Shown here piece by piece: positions 26,516-36,289 of a stretch of DNA of 64,000 nucleotides (its first letter is position 1; each line of letters starts with the position of its first letter). The notes under the pieces are model-generated. The model ran no database searches. It had not been told where the DNA came from and was given only the letters and a program-made list of their open reading frames with translations. The DNA lies in contig NZ_CP031124.1 of the NCBI RefSeq assembly GCF_003339525.1, positions 806,001 through 870,000 of the forward strand, written 5' to 3'. The stretch is from Ephemeroptericola cinctiostellae (GTDB lineage Bacteria > Pseudomonadota > Gammaproteobacteria > Burkholderiales > Burkholderiaceae). The translations under genes were made by a program, and so were the position numbers.

Positions 26516-27724
26516 ATGATTAATAATGGCTTAACCTCTTTTAAAGGACGCAGGGTCTTGCTTTTGCAAGGTCCTATTGGGTCTTTTTTTAGCCGTTTGT
26601 CTTGTGATTTGAAACATGCAGGGGTGGAAGCTGTGTTTAAAATCAATTTTAATGGTGGTGATTTTGTTTTTTATCCGCGAGGCTCCATTCAATATCGAGG
26701 CCAGCCTAAAGATTGGCCTGCATTTTTCAAAAAATTTGTACTTGAGCATAATGTTGACCTGATTTTTTTATTTGGCGATTGCCGTCCAGCGCATAAAATT
26801 GCTCATGCCATTGCACTAGAGCTTGCCATTGAGGTTGGGGTTTTTGAAGAAGGTTATATTCGTCCCAACTACATCACACTTGAACGCTATGGTGTTAACG
26901 GCTATTCTCAACTGCCCAAACTGCCTGAGTTTTATAAGTTATATGCGGCGGGTCGTTTTCCCAAGGCTGATCCAGTCGGAAACACTTATTGGCATATGGT
27001 GAGACAGACCATGCTGTATTATCTTGCGGCATCTATTACTAAACCTTTTTTTGGGAAATACAAGCACCATCGTCCTTTAAGTTTACTTGAGGCTTGGCCT
27101 TGGGTGAAAGGCGTTTGGCGAAAACAATTTTATCGCGTAAAAGAGCGGGGCGTTCAAGAGCGTTTAACGGGCGATTTGTTCAAAAAATATTTTTTTGTAC
27201 CCTTGCAAGTGCACAACGATTCGCAAATATTAAGCCACTCGCAGTTTGATACTGTGGGAGAGTTTATTGAAAAGACGGTTAATTCATTTGCGAAACATGC
27301 ACCCAGTGACACTTATTTGGTGATCAAGCATCACCCAATGGATCGAGGCTATTACGATTACACGCAATTGATTAAAAACCTTGTCGGAGAGGGAGAGCTC
27401 AAGTCAAGGGTGTTTTATATTCATGATCAACATTTGCCAAGCTTGCTTAATGCTGCTTCGGGTGTCGTTGTCGTCAACAGTACGGTGGGCTTATCTGCTG
27501 TGCAGCGCCATCTTCCTGTATTTGTTGAGGGTGACAGCATTTATAAAATCAGTGAAATCACTTATATTGGTGAAATTGATGATTTTTGGAGGATCGCTCA
27601 TGCTTTTAAGCCGAACAAAGAAATTGTTGCGGGTTTTTTAAAATATTTGATTCAGACCACGCAACTGAATGGTAGCTTTTATCGAGGTGATGTGAATTAT
27701 GTCAATGAACGCCTACCCAAGTAA
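26516..27724 (+). CDS. kpsS: KpsS-like capsule lipid-terminus Kdo transferase
   Basis: A 402-residue protein of the capsule polysaccharide biosynthesis KpsS/LipB family. RVLLLQGPIGSFFSRL, FNGGDFVFYPRG, FLFGDCRPAHKIAHA, VFEEGYIRPNYITLERYGVN and VIKHHPMDRGYYDY followed by VNSTVGLSAVQ are family blocks. In ABC-transporter-dependent capsules KpsS adds the first beta-linked Kdo to a phosphatidylglycerol acceptor, and KpsC extends the linker. It is an inner-membrane-associated cytoplasmic enzyme. Here it is alone on the plus strand, 12.5 kb from kpsC, and converges on a glycosyltransferase gene with a gap of only 21 bases. The reading frame is AT-richer than cysM. Confidence 0.9.
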   Translation: MINNGLTSFKGRRVLLLQGPIGSFFSRLSCDLKHAGVEAVFKINFNGGDFVFYPRGSIQYRGQPKDWPAFFKKFVLEHNVDLIFLFGDCRPAHKIAHAIALELAIEVGVFEEGYIRPNYITLERYGVNGYSQLPKLPEFYKLYAAGRFPKADPVGNTYWHMVRQTMLYYLAASITKPFFGKYKHHRPLSLLEAWPWVKGVWRKQFYRVKERGVQERLTGDLFKKYFFVPLQVHNDSQILSHSQFDTVGEFIEKTVNSFAKHAPSDTYLVIKHHPMDRGYYDYTQLIKNLVGEGELKSRVFYIHDQHLPSLLNAASGVVVVNSTVGLSAVQRHLPVFVEGDSIYKISEITYIGEIDDFWRIAHAFKPNKEIVAGFLKYLIQTTQLNGSFYRGDVNYVNERLPK

Positions 27725-27745
27725 GCTATTCTGGTTTTAAACACA

Positions 27746-28798
27746 TTAAGCCTTGCCTAAAGTCTCCGTCTGTTGAGATTCTAAATGTAGCATCCTCTCT
27801 TGAGCCGCTCGGATGATGCGTTTTCTTAACTCAGGGTTGTGATACAGCGTCATGATTGTACTCACCCAAATGTGAGGGTCGTTTGGCAGTAAAAAACCAT
27901 CAATCCCGTGTCGAATAAAATCACTGTATGGTTTGATGTCTGAGTACAGGCCCACTGCGCCCATGCGGGTTAGGTCGAAAAACTTGGTGGGGCCGCGCCC
28001 CGCATTAAATTTAGAAGGCAATAACGGAACAAGGCCGATGTCACGTTGCGCATGTGTTGTGTAGTCTAAATAATTCGACCATTGCATGGGGTGAATGACG
28101 GTCACCCGAGACAAATGCTTAAATTGTTTATATATGGCGTGATCACCAAACACTTCGAAACGTGAACAGGGCAGGCTGAGTTCAACTTGGCCTACGATTG
28201 GATGTAGCCATGCGAATTCGTCAACATGCGATGCGGTGCCATGGTAAATCAGCCAGAAGTTTTGAGCGGCCTCTCGATTTGTTGGTGTGGGTTTAGGCTC
28301 GAGTAGCTTTGGCGACCAGTCGGCATATTTCTCAGCTAAATAAGTGCTGGATACCCAAAACTCAGAACACACATCTTCAATGAGTGACCTTTGGTTGAAT
28401 GCTTGGCTATAAATTTTCTGACGATAAGCTTTAGGGAGTTCAGCCAAAGCATTTGGGTCGTACAGGTCATCGTCCATAAAGTAGATTAATTTTTTCCCCA
28501 TGGCATGCAAATGCTTAATAAATGGTATCCAGTGAGGTGGGAGATAACGAGAAATAACAACTTGACCGTTGGCATTGTTGGGGGCATCCATCAGTGATGG
28601 CGCTTGCAGGCGTGTGTCCAGAAGGGCGTAGTCTGTTGAGCCCATGGACATAAGCTGAGGGGCGATATAGTAATCTAAGGAAGCAGAATGCCCTTGGGTC
28701 AAAACAAACGCAGAGCGGTTTGCTACGGCGCAAAAATCAACGTGTGATGGCGTTGATTTTTTTTGCCGTTTAAATAAAGAGAGCCAGATGTTCATCAT
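27746..28798 (-). CDS. Glycosyltransferase, GT-B-like, capsule locus
   Basis: A 350-residue protein that looks like a GT-B glycosyltransferase. It has an N-terminal Rossmann-type half with LIYFMDDDLYDP, a central YHGTASHVDEFAWLHPIV, and a C-terminal donor-binding half with FEVFGDH, LVPLLPSKFNAGRGPTKFFDLTRMGAVGLYSDI and YSDFIRHGIDGFLLPNDPHIWVSTI, which resembles the nucleotide-sugar binding loop of GT4-like enzymes. No signal peptide or membrane segment is seen. It is the last gene of the minus-strand sulfation/glycosylation block. The donor and acceptor sugars cannot be told from sequence. Confidence 0.72.
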   Translation of the reverse strand: MMNIWLSLFKRQKKSTPSHVDFCAVANRSAFVLTQGHSASLDYYIAPQLMSMGSTDYALLDTRLQAPSLMDAPNNANGQVVISRYLPPHWIPFIKHLHAMGKKLIYFMDDDLYDPNALAELPKAYRQKIYSQAFNQRSLIEDVCSEFWVSSTYLAEKYADWSPKLLEPKPTPTNREAAQNFWLIYHGTASHVDEFAWLHPIVGQVELSLPCSRFEVFGDHAIYKQFKHLSRVTVIHPMQWSNYLDYTTHAQRDIGLVPLLPSKFNAGRGPTKFFDLTRMGAVGLYSDIKPYSDFIRHGIDGFLLPNDPHIWVSTIMTLYHNPELRKRIIRAAQERMLHLESQQTETLGKA

Positions 28799-28849
28799 TT
28801 CAATCGATTTCTACGGAGACCGTATTTCCACAATAAAGTTTTTTGTGGC

Positions 28850-31837
28850 TCATTGTAATGCATCTGATGCAATAGAGTAATCGGGTTTGCTTCGATTCAA
28901 ATTTGGATTATACATAGGGTCTTGCTCGAGCAATGGACCCCATGTTGTTTGCATATATTCAACTTCGGCATTGAACCGCGCTAATTTTTCAGGATTGTCC
29001 TCAGAGCCTCTGCTGATTGACTCATAGTGGTACAGTTCGGCATAAGGCGTCCATATGTTTCTCAAACCCAATTGTCGCACTCGAAGACAAAAGTCAACAT
29101 CATTGAATGCAATGGTGAGGTCTTTTTCATTCAAACCATTGACTTGATTGAAGGTGCGTTTTTTGACGAGCAAGACTGCAGCGGTGACTGCGGAAAAGTT
29201 TTGTACTGAAGTCAAGCGGGCAAAAGGTCCCAGAGAGGATCGAGGGGATCTCAAATGGGCGTGGTTGGCCACGCCGCCAACACCCAACAGCACACCTGCA
29301 TGTTGCAGGGTTTCATCAGGGTAGTACAGCTTTGCCCCAACACAGCCGATTTCAGGGCGGATGGCATGACTGACCATTTCACTGAGCCATTCTGGGCTGA
29401 TGACTTCAATGTCGTTGTTGATTAAACCTAAAATCTCACCTTTTGCCTGAGAGGCGCCAAAGTTATTGATCGCTGAATAATTAAAAGGAAAATCCCAGCG
29501 AAGAACGCGCACTCGACTGTCTTGTGCTTGAATGGCTATAAAATAGCTTAAAGTGGCGTCTTCAATGCTGCCATTGTCTAAAATTAAAATTTCATAGTTT
29601 TGGTATGTTGATTTTTCCAAAATACTGCGCACTGCCGTTTCGACAAGTTCTACTTTGTCGCGGGTCGGGATGAGTAAACTCACCAACGGTTCTGGTGTTG
29701 GAATGGGGTAGTGGGTTCGGTATGTGTTGGGCACTTTGCCCATTTCGACACGAACTTGTTGTCCCGTTTGTTGAAAATAGTCCTCAAGTGCTTTGATCCC
29801 TGCATCGGTGGTGTATGTTTTTTCACCTGCCGCCATGGCTGTGGAGCCAGGCAGGGTGCGCCAGTGATAGAGGATGCGCGGGACATGGATGATTTGGGTG
29901 GCATTGATGTGTGGTAAGCAGCGCAGCAGCAGGTCTTGATCTTGGCTGCCTTCTACACCCAGACGAAAGCCCGAGATCTGCTCGAGCAATGTCCTGCGAT
30001 AAACGCCAAGATGCGAGACGTAGTTTTGTGACAAAAACAGGTCAGGATTCCAATCCGACTTAAAATGCGGCTCAAAACGTGAGCCCGCCTCATCTATTTT
30101 ATCTTCGTCACTATAAATCACGGCCGCATCGGGATGGGCGTTAATTGCCTCAGCGATAAAATACAAAGCGTATGAAGGGAGCTCATCGTCATGATCCAGT
30201 AATGCCACAAAATTGCCCGTTGCCAAGGCCAATGCAGAATTTGAAGCTGCTGAAATGTGCCCATTGACTTCACGAATGGTGTATTTGATTCGAGGGTCGC
30301 GTTGAGCATACTCTTTCAATATGCGCTGAACATGTGTTTGGGGTGAGTTGTCATCGGCGATGCACAGCTCCCAGTGAGGGTAACTTTGCTTGATGATGGA
30401 TTCAATACATAAACGCAGGTATTTTTCGGGCGTGTTGTAAGTGGGCATCACCACGGAAATCAAAGGAGGGTGCGCGAAGAGTCTGATGGACTGTTCGATG
30501 GCTTGATTCGATGGAATGGTACTGGGTTCAACCGAGTTCATCCATGCCTTATAGTCAATCAATGTGTTGTTATTGACTTGAGTCTCTTCATACAGTCTGG
30601 AGACCACTTCAAGGGGGGATGCACCTGAGGCATCACACAGCGGTTGAATGCTGTGCAAAATGCTGTCTTTGCTTTTTTCTAAATGATTGGGGTGATGTAA
30701 GGACAAATGATCCAGCATGATGTGAAGCGATTCATCGGCATGGATGGTTTCCATACCGAGTGTTTCGATGCGAAATTCACCTGGGTAATCAATGGGGTCA
30801 AATCGAATCCGTGTGATGTTCTTTTTCGAAAAGAAAACCCGAGATGAGGGGGCATCATCACTGTGATTCAAGGGCAGGTTGACCGTTTCAACTTCATTAA
30901 ATCCATCGCCACTGTCCAAGTATAAGCGCGACATGGTTGATCGGCTTGAATCATCTGTTGTATGAAGTTTAAATTGCCACGCATGCCAGCCTGACTGCAG
31001 TTCAGAGGTGTCGTTTAACTCCCAAATGAAGTAAGGGTCTTCTCCAACCGATTGCCAGTGCAATGGGTTGTTTCCAACTTTTGCCAGTTGCTGTATGGGT
31101 GACAGCCGTCCCAAGACTTTGGTGCCAGACTTGTGGTGTTCGAGGTAGTCATATGTTGAGCTGTTGTGTGGTGCCAAGTGATCTGGGCGTTTTGACAGAC
31201 GTCTTAAAAACACATGGTCCATGTGAAACGTGGCTTCATGGGTCAGTGGGTCTAGGCGCAGCGCATGCCAACCGGAAGGCAGGTAAATGGGAAGCGAAAT
31301 TCGCCCTGATGCCGGGGCTTCCCAAGTTAAACTCATTGCGGAGACAAAGCCTTCACCAAGGTCAAAAAAAAGCTGTTGTGAGCTGTTATGGGTGCACTGG
31401 AATTCATATTCCAGCATGAACCATCCCGCTTCACGGGTCATTTCTTTATAGACAGGTTGAATCAAAAATTGAGGGTCATCTCCTGTCGAAATCCAAATGT
31501 CTTGGCCTTTTTTTCTTGACCCCATGATGTGATGATAAGGAATCAGGTCTGCCGGCGTGCGCGACTGGACGCGCTGCTCCCACCAATGGCTGATGCGTTG
31601 AAATGGTTTTGTCCATTTGACGGCACGCAGGTTGCGCAGACGGCGAATGATCGAGGCCTGTTCATGCACACGTTGTTGAAGTTGAGCCACCTCTAGAGAA
31701 AGAACAGCATTTTCCTCTTTGATTTTTAGCAGTTGATGTTTTAAATCTCTCGGCGGAGCCAGCGCAGTCCCTGCGACTTGTGAGTCGATTGGCTGATCCA
31801 TGTTAACGGTGACTTGTGTATTTGTTTCAGGATTCAT
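28850..31837 (-). CDS. Very large tandem GT2 glycosyltransferase with N-terminal coiled coil and two beta-rich modules
   Basis: A 995-residue protein. Residues about 30-70 form a heptad-like coiled coil (ENAVLSLEVAQLQQRVHEQ). Two related beta-rich modules follow, one near 110-210 (REAGWFMLEYEFQC...SGWHALRLDPL) and one near 260-400 (SELQSGWHAWQFKL...ITRIRFDPIDYPGEFRIETLG). Two GT-A fold GT2 domains then follow, near 475-690 (PLISVVMPTYNTPEKYLRL, ADDNSP, LLDHDDELP, YSDEDKID, GSQDQDLLLR) and 705-960 (PLVSLLIPTRDK, LDNGSIED, NNDIEVISPEWL, FNDVDFCLRV). The layout suggests a bifunctional chain-extending enzyme adding two sugars. It is a paralog of the adjacent 750-residue protein. Confidence 0.85.
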   Translation of the reverse strand: MNPETNTQVTVNMDQPIDSQVAGTALAPPRDLKHQLLKIKEENAVLSLEVAQLQQRVHEQASIIRRLRNLRAVKWTKPFQRISHWWEQRVQSRTPADLIPYHHIMGSRKKGQDIWISTGDDPQFLIQPVYKEMTREAGWFMLEYEFQCTHNSSQQLFFDLGEGFVSAMSLTWEAPASGRISLPIYLPSGWHALRLDPLTHEATFHMDHVFLRRLSKRPDHLAPHNSSTYDYLEHHKSGTKVLGRLSPIQQLAKVGNNPLHWQSVGEDPYFIWELNDTSELQSGWHAWQFKLHTTDDSSRSTMSRLYLDSGDGFNEVETVNLPLNHSDDAPSSRVFFSKKNITRIRFDPIDYPGEFRIETLGMETIHADESLHIMLDHLSLHHPNHLEKSKDSILHSIQPLCDASGASPLEVVSRLYEETQVNNNTLIDYKAWMNSVEPSTIPSNQAIEQSIRLFAHPPLISVVMPTYNTPEKYLRLCIESIIKQSYPHWELCIADDNSPQTHVQRILKEYAQRDPRIKYTIREVNGHISAASNSALALATGNFVALLDHDDELPSYALYFIAEAINAHPDAAVIYSDEDKIDEAGSRFEPHFKSDWNPDLFLSQNYVSHLGVYRRTLLEQISGFRLGVEGSQDQDLLLRCLPHINATQIIHVPRILYHWRTLPGSTAMAAGEKTYTTDAGIKALEDYFQQTGQQVRVEMGKVPNTYRTHYPIPTPEPLVSLLIPTRDKVELVETAVRSILEKSTYQNYEILILDNGSIEDATLSYFIAIQAQDSRVRVLRWDFPFNYSAINNFGASQAKGEILGLINNDIEVISPEWLSEMVSHAIRPEIGCVGAKLYYPDETLQHAGVLLGVGGVANHAHLRSPRSSLGPFARLTSVQNFSAVTAAVLLVKKRTFNQVNGLNEKDLTIAFNDVDFCLRVRQLGLRNIWTPYAELYHYESISRGSEDNPEKLARFNAEVEYMQTTWGPLLEQDPMYNPNLNRSKPDYSIASDALQ

Positions 31838-31873
31838 TTTGATGTGTGTGATTAAAGTGTGCGCTGCAAAAAA

Positions 31874-34126
31874 TTAGATGTTCATCATCCTTGGTTCAAC
31901 GGACAGTGAATAATCCTCGTGTGTCAAGGTGAGATTCGGGTTGTAGTATGGGTCGTTGTATAGGTGCATTCCCCAGCGCTGAACCATAACGGTCACTTCA
32001 TGTTCAGCGCGTTTTTGTTGTTGTGGTGTAATGTCTTGCCCTCTGGATTTTGACTCATGGTGATAGAGTTCGGCAAAAGGTGTCCACACATTGACCAATC
32101 CCATGTCGCGGACTTTTAAGCACAAATCCACATCATTAAAAGCCACTTTCAACTCACCGCCATCTAAGCCACCGACGTTTTCAAAGACCGATTTACGCAA
32201 CAGCAGCACAGCCCCCGTGACTGCGCTGACATTTCTCACAATACGCAGTTGGCTAAAGTAGCCGCCGCGGTGATGTTCAAAATATTTGTGACTGTGCCCT
32301 GCAACACCGCCAATACCAAGAATCACTCCAGCATGTTGAATGGAGTCATCTGCATAAAACAATTTAGCCCCTACGCAGCCGACATCTGGGCGAATGGCAT
32401 GACTGACCATTTCAGACAGCCAATTCGGTGAGATGACCTCGATGTCGTTGTTGATGAGACCCAACAGTTCGCCTTTGGCTTGGCGAGAGCCGAAATTGTT
32501 GATGGCAGAGTAATTAAATGGATAATCCCAGCGCAACACTTTGACGCGGCTGTTCCCCGCTTGAATCGCTTCAAAAAATTGTAACGTCTCTGGATTGACG
32601 CTTCCGTTGTCAAGAATCAGGATTTCATAGTGGTGGTATGTGGTTTTATCCAAAATGCTGCGGACGCAGCTTTCGATCAACTCAAGTTTGTCTCGTGTGG
32701 GAATTAATAAACTGACCAAAGGTTCCGAGGCTGGAATGGGCCAGTGATGACGATATAAACCATTGGCGATCACACTGACTTTTGCACCTGTTTGCATGGT
32801 GTTGGCGTGTTCTTGTAATGCGCGCTGAGCGGATTCAGAGGCATAGCTTTTGTTGTCAGCGTTGACGGAGGCCGATTGGTTGGACATGCGCCAGTGATAG
32901 AGAATATGCGGGATATGCAAAATATCCGCCGCATCATTCAGGCGCGCGGTACAACGCAACAGTAAATCATAGTCTTGGCTGCCATCAAAGCCCTCTCGAA
33001 ATCCCCCCACTTGTTTGACCAGCTCATGACGATACACACCAAGGTGGGAGATGTAGTTCTGAGACCGAAGTAAATCGATAGACCAATCAGGTTTAAAGAA
33101 GGGCTCACAACGATGGCCATTCAAATCGAGTTTATCTTCGTCAGAGTAAATAATTTGAGCGTTCGGGTGTGCCTGTAATGCTTTAGCAACAGTCCATAGT
33201 GCATGGCTGGGTAAGGTGTCATCATGGTCAAGCAAAACGATGAAATCGCCCGATGCCAGTTCCAAAGCGGTGTTGCTGGCTTTCACGATGTGACCATTTT
33301 TTTCGCGAATCACAAAACGAATGCGTGAATCTTGGTTGGCATAATAAGTCAAAAGGTCAAGAATTGCTGGGTTTGTCGATGCATCGTCCGCAATGCACAA
33401 TTCCCAATGTGGATACGATTGAGCAAGGACACTGTCTAAACACGCTCGCAATACAGGCAGGGGGGTGTTGTAAGTGGGTGTGACAATCGAAAAAAGAGGT
33501 TTTGATGCCCATTCTTTAATGCGTTGCTGTTGTTCGTATTGCGATGGAATGGAGGGTTGTTCGATCCGCTCGATCCACTCTTCATAACTGATCAATTCTT
33601 TGGGGCTGCGCTCAAAAATGGCATTGTAATCTTCCCACAAGTGGGTGTACACATCGTTTTTTTCTTGAGCGGAGAACAAGCGTTTGTAATAAAGGGGATG
33701 ACGATTCAATAGCTTGGTTTTGATGCGTGCATGTGCAAAATATTGACCCACTCGAGTCAAACGAAATGTTCGCAATACAAACGCCCCATTTGTGGAGAGG
33801 GGCTCAAGGTGTAAATGAGCCAAGGCTGGGACGTGAATCAGGCGTTTTGCTGTTCGACTTGAACGGATGGGTAGGCTGTAAACCATCGATTCTGTGTTTG
33901 TGTTGACGAAGTCTAAATGAATTTTAGTGACGGATTTGGCGCAGGGTAAATCCACTGCGATTTCGAGCATATACCAACCCGCTTTTAACCGACTGGATAA
34001 GGACAGGTAGGGTACTTCACCAGAGGGTCGATGTGACTCTGGAGGTGAATGTGGGCTCTTTTCTGCTGGCATTACAGTGAGTTCTTTTGCACTGTATCGA
34101 CCAAGATGATTAAGTAAGCGTCTCAT
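31874..34126 (-). CDS. Large tandem GT2 glycosyltransferase with one N-terminal beta-rich module
   Basis: A 750-residue paralog of the downstream protein, beginning 36 bases before it. One beta-rich module (about 45-125; LSSRLKAGWYMLEIAVDL...LAHLHLEPLSTNGAFVLRTFRL) precedes two GT2 domains: the first with PLFSIVTPTYNTPLPVLRA, ADDASTN, LLDHDDTLPSHAL and YSDEDKLDLNG, the second with PLVSLLIPTRDKLELIE, LDNGSVNPE, NNDIEVISPNWL and FNDVDLCLKVRDMG. The coiled coil of the longer paralog is missing. The start is the ATG at 34126 rather than the adjacent TTG. Both paralogs probably build the capsule repeat unit; sugars unknown. Confidence 0.85.
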   Translation of the reverse strand: MRRLLNHLGRYSAKELTVMPAEKSPHSPPESHRPSGEVPYLSLSSRLKAGWYMLEIAVDLPCAKSVTKIHLDFVNTNTESMVYSLPIRSSRTAKRLIHVPALAHLHLEPLSTNGAFVLRTFRLTRVGQYFAHARIKTKLLNRHPLYYKRLFSAQEKNDVYTHLWEDYNAIFERSPKELISYEEWIERIEQPSIPSQYEQQQRIKEWASKPLFSIVTPTYNTPLPVLRACLDSVLAQSYPHWELCIADDASTNPAILDLLTYYANQDSRIRFVIREKNGHIVKASNTALELASGDFIVLLDHDDTLPSHALWTVAKALQAHPNAQIIYSDEDKLDLNGHRCEPFFKPDWSIDLLRSQNYISHLGVYRHELVKQVGGFREGFDGSQDYDLLLRCTARLNDAADILHIPHILYHWRMSNQSASVNADNKSYASESAQRALQEHANTMQTGAKVSVIANGLYRHHWPIPASEPLVSLLIPTRDKLELIESCVRSILDKTTYHHYEILILDNGSVNPETLQFFEAIQAGNSRVKVLRWDYPFNYSAINNFGSRQAKGELLGLINNDIEVISPNWLSEMVSHAIRPDVGCVGAKLFYADDSIQHAGVILGIGGVAGHSHKYFEHHRGGYFSQLRIVRNVSAVTGAVLLLRKSVFENVGGLDGGELKVAFNDVDLCLKVRDMGLVNVWTPFAELYHHESKSRGQDITPQQQKRAEHEVTVMVQRWGMHLYNDPYYNPNLTLTHEDYSLSVEPRMMNI

Positions 34127-34250
34127 CAAAGCAGTGCTGAATGATGCCGAAGAGTTGGATGGATGTCTTTAATCGAATGCATATTATTTGAGTGAAATCC
34201 ATTGTTGAGTGGTGTGTATTATAAAATGTCCTATGAACCGATTTGACACC

Positions 34251-35435
34251 TTATGCTTCATTTTTTTCATCCAAGCGTTTGATGTAGTCGTCTATTTTTG
34301 CCTTAATAATTGTACCTGTTGGCCTTAATACCTGTGCTGCTTGAACCAAGGTCAATGCATCGTTGAGGTTGGAGGCCTCTCTTTTTGCTGCAGAGCCAAC
34401 CAAAAGGGGAACAACACGAGGGTCATGTTCGGTCAAGGGGGGCACTGTATTGGTTTCTGGCTTTTTAATACTGTGGTCGGCTGGCGAAATGACCGTGCAC
34501 ATTTTTAACAATTCTTGCATGCAAATTAACAAATAATCAGGAATATGTGCAGATTGTTCCGTTATCGGTTTGTTCTCCTTGCGAAACACTTGAATGGTGT
34601 TTTTTCCTTGAAAGTAGACGGAGTTAAAGTGGTTGATTTGTTCTATGAATTTCGTTTCCATGTCGTCATAAAGGAACTGATCATAGAATATCTCGGTCTC
34701 GAGCTCGGGATGTTTGTAAATGAGCGCGTTGGAGATTTTTTCACAGAAAACAGCGGATGCATCTTTTCCAAATTGGCGAACATATTGTTCATTCATAAAC
34801 CGAACCAGCTCACCTTCATTGATGCTAAGGGAGCGGTTGACTTTGGTTTTGGTCAAAGGTCGCATGTCACCATAAGGGATGCGAAGTACATCACAGAAAG
34901 GTTGAGCCACATTGAATTTGACTGAATCGTAGTGTATGAGTTGGATGTTGTCGAATGCATTTGCCCAGCGTTCAATCACTTGAAATTGTTGCAGGCTTTT
35001 TTGACTGAGTACATAGTCTCGGAATGAGCGAGCAAAAAGATTTCTCTTGATGAGTTGAAGGTATGAAGAATACATCATGTCATAAATGTCTCTGACATAA
35101 GCAATGATGATTGGCTGAACGTTTAGTTTTTGAAGTATTTGTTTGAATTCAATCAAGTTTTTTGGATCTAGCAATTGAAATGCTTCGGATGAAAGACAAA
35201 AATTTTGGCCGTGAGCAATCAATTCACTGAAGTATTCCAATCCCTTGCCTGATCGAATCGCATCCACCGCGCTGACACCGTTGCCCGATGTGATTGCATA
35301 CTTATCCAGCTCTTTTACTGTGCTGGGGTAGTGAATATTTGCTTTTGCCAGTGACTTGATGTTTTGATGCAACCAAAGCTGAAGTGCCGATGATCCGGTT
35401 TTCCCGCATCCGATATGAATGTATATGTTTTTCAT
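34251..35435 (-). CDS. Sulfotransferase-like protein (PAPS-dependent), capsule locus
   Basis: A 394-residue protein with the two PAPS-binding elements of sulfotransferases: an N-terminal 5'-phosphosulfate loop IHIGCGKTGSSALQLWLHQN (residues 5-24) and a 3'-phosphate segment IIIAYVRDIYDMMYSSYLQ near residues 108-127. RWANAFDNIQLIHYDSVKF and a later NRSLSINEGELVRFMNEQ also fit the family. The last 100 residues are less clear. The genes upstream in the same strand and order make and recycle PAPS, so a role in sulfating the capsular glycan is the best inference. There is no membrane segment, so it should act in the cytoplasm. The reading frame is visibly AT-rich. Confidence 0.75.
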   Translation of the reverse strand: MKNIYIHIGCGKTGSSALQLWLHQNIKSLAKANIHYPSTVKELDKYAITSGNGVSAVDAIRSGKGLEYFSELIAHGQNFCLSSEAFQLLDPKNLIEFKQILQKLNVQPIIIAYVRDIYDMMYSSYLQLIKRNLFARSFRDYVLSQKSLQQFQVIERWANAFDNIQLIHYDSVKFNVAQPFCDVLRIPYGDMRPLTKTKVNRSLSINEGELVRFMNEQYVRQFGKDASAVFCEKISNALIYKHPELETEIFYDQFLYDDMETKFIEQINHFNSVYFQGKNTIQVFRKENKPITEQSAHIPDYLLICMQELLKMCTVISPADHSIKKPETNTVPPLTEHDPRVVPLLVGSAAKREASNLNDALTLVQAAQVLRPTGTIIKAKIDDYIKRLDEKNEA

Positions 35436-35519
35436 GGTAAAAATTTACTTTGTTATCAAATGCTGTGGTCAAAATTAACTTGTGGCGCTAAGCATCAGTT
35501 TTTGTTTTTTATTGTGGTG

Positions 35520-36281
35520 TTATGGGGCGGAAGCAATAAACTCAGGGTTTAAAATATTGTATTCCAATCCATAGCGCAAGTTCTGACCATTGAGATCCCA
35601 AACATTTCCTCCCGCTGTTTCCAAAACGCACTGTGCTGCAGCTGTATCCCACTGGCTGGTAGGACCGAAGCGTGGGTAAACGTCGGCTTGACCATCGGCG
35701 ATGCGGCAGAATTTCAGCGAGCTGCCGAAAGGTGTGAAAGTGTACGCCTTATTGAGTTTGACCAGCCATGCTTCAAGTTTGTCTGCGCCATGTGATCGGC
35801 TACCGACGACACGCAAAGGTGTTTTCCCATCAATGGGTTGCACTTGCAATGTTGTTCTCAGTCCTGATTTGATTACCCATGCACCCAATCCACGTGCCGC
35901 ATGAAATAGCTCATCTAATGCGGGAGCGTAGACCACGCCTGCAATCGAGATGCCGTTTTCAATCAGGGCGATGTTCACTGTAAATTCGCCATTTCGCTTC
36001 AAAAACTCTTTGGTCCCATCCAGTGGGTCGACAAGAAAGAAATGTTCGGCTGTGTGTTGTTGGTCCGAAACAGATTCTTCTGAAAGAATGAATACGTTTG
36101 GAAAATGCTGTTCAAGGCCTTGACGAATGACCGCATCGGCACGTAAGTCAGCTTCGGTTAAGGGTGAAGCATCTTCTTTATGAGAAACGCTAAAATCTTG
36201 GGCATAAACCGCCATGATTTCACGCCCTGCATCTAACGCGATCGAGCACAGGGTGTCCAGTTGTTCTTTGGTAATGTTCAT
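35520..36281 (-). CDS. cysQ: 3'(2'),5'-bisphosphate nucleotidase
   Basis: A 253-residue inositol-monophosphatase-fold phosphatase of the CysQ type. Metal-binding motifs are visible: SPLTEADLRAD, LSEES, LVDPLDGTKEFLKRNGEFTVNIALIE and FGPTSQWDTAAAQCVLETAGG near residue 210. CysQ hydrolyses PAP (3'-phosphoadenosine 5'-phosphate), the product of PAPS-dependent sulfotransferases, to AMP, relieving product inhibition. It is encoded eight bases after the TSUP permease and directly before the sulfotransferase-like gene. The ATG at 36281 gives MNITKEQLD and is preferred to a 10-residue upstream extension inside the permease gene; the only ribosome binding sequence, AGGTG, is rather distant. Confidence 0.92.
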   Translation of the reverse strand: MNITKEQLDTLCSIALDAGREIMAVYAQDFSVSHKEDASPLTEADLRADAVIRQGLEQHFPNVFILSEESVSDQQHTAEHFFLVDPLDGTKEFLKRNGEFTVNIALIENGISIAGVVYAPALDELFHAARGLGAWVIKSGLRTTLQVQPIDGKTPLRVVGSRSHGADKLEAWLVKLNKAYTFTPFGSSLKFCRIADGQADVYPRFGPTSQWDTAAAQCVLETAGGNVWDLNGQNLRYGLEYNILNPEFIASAP

Positions 36282-36289
36282 AACGTTTA

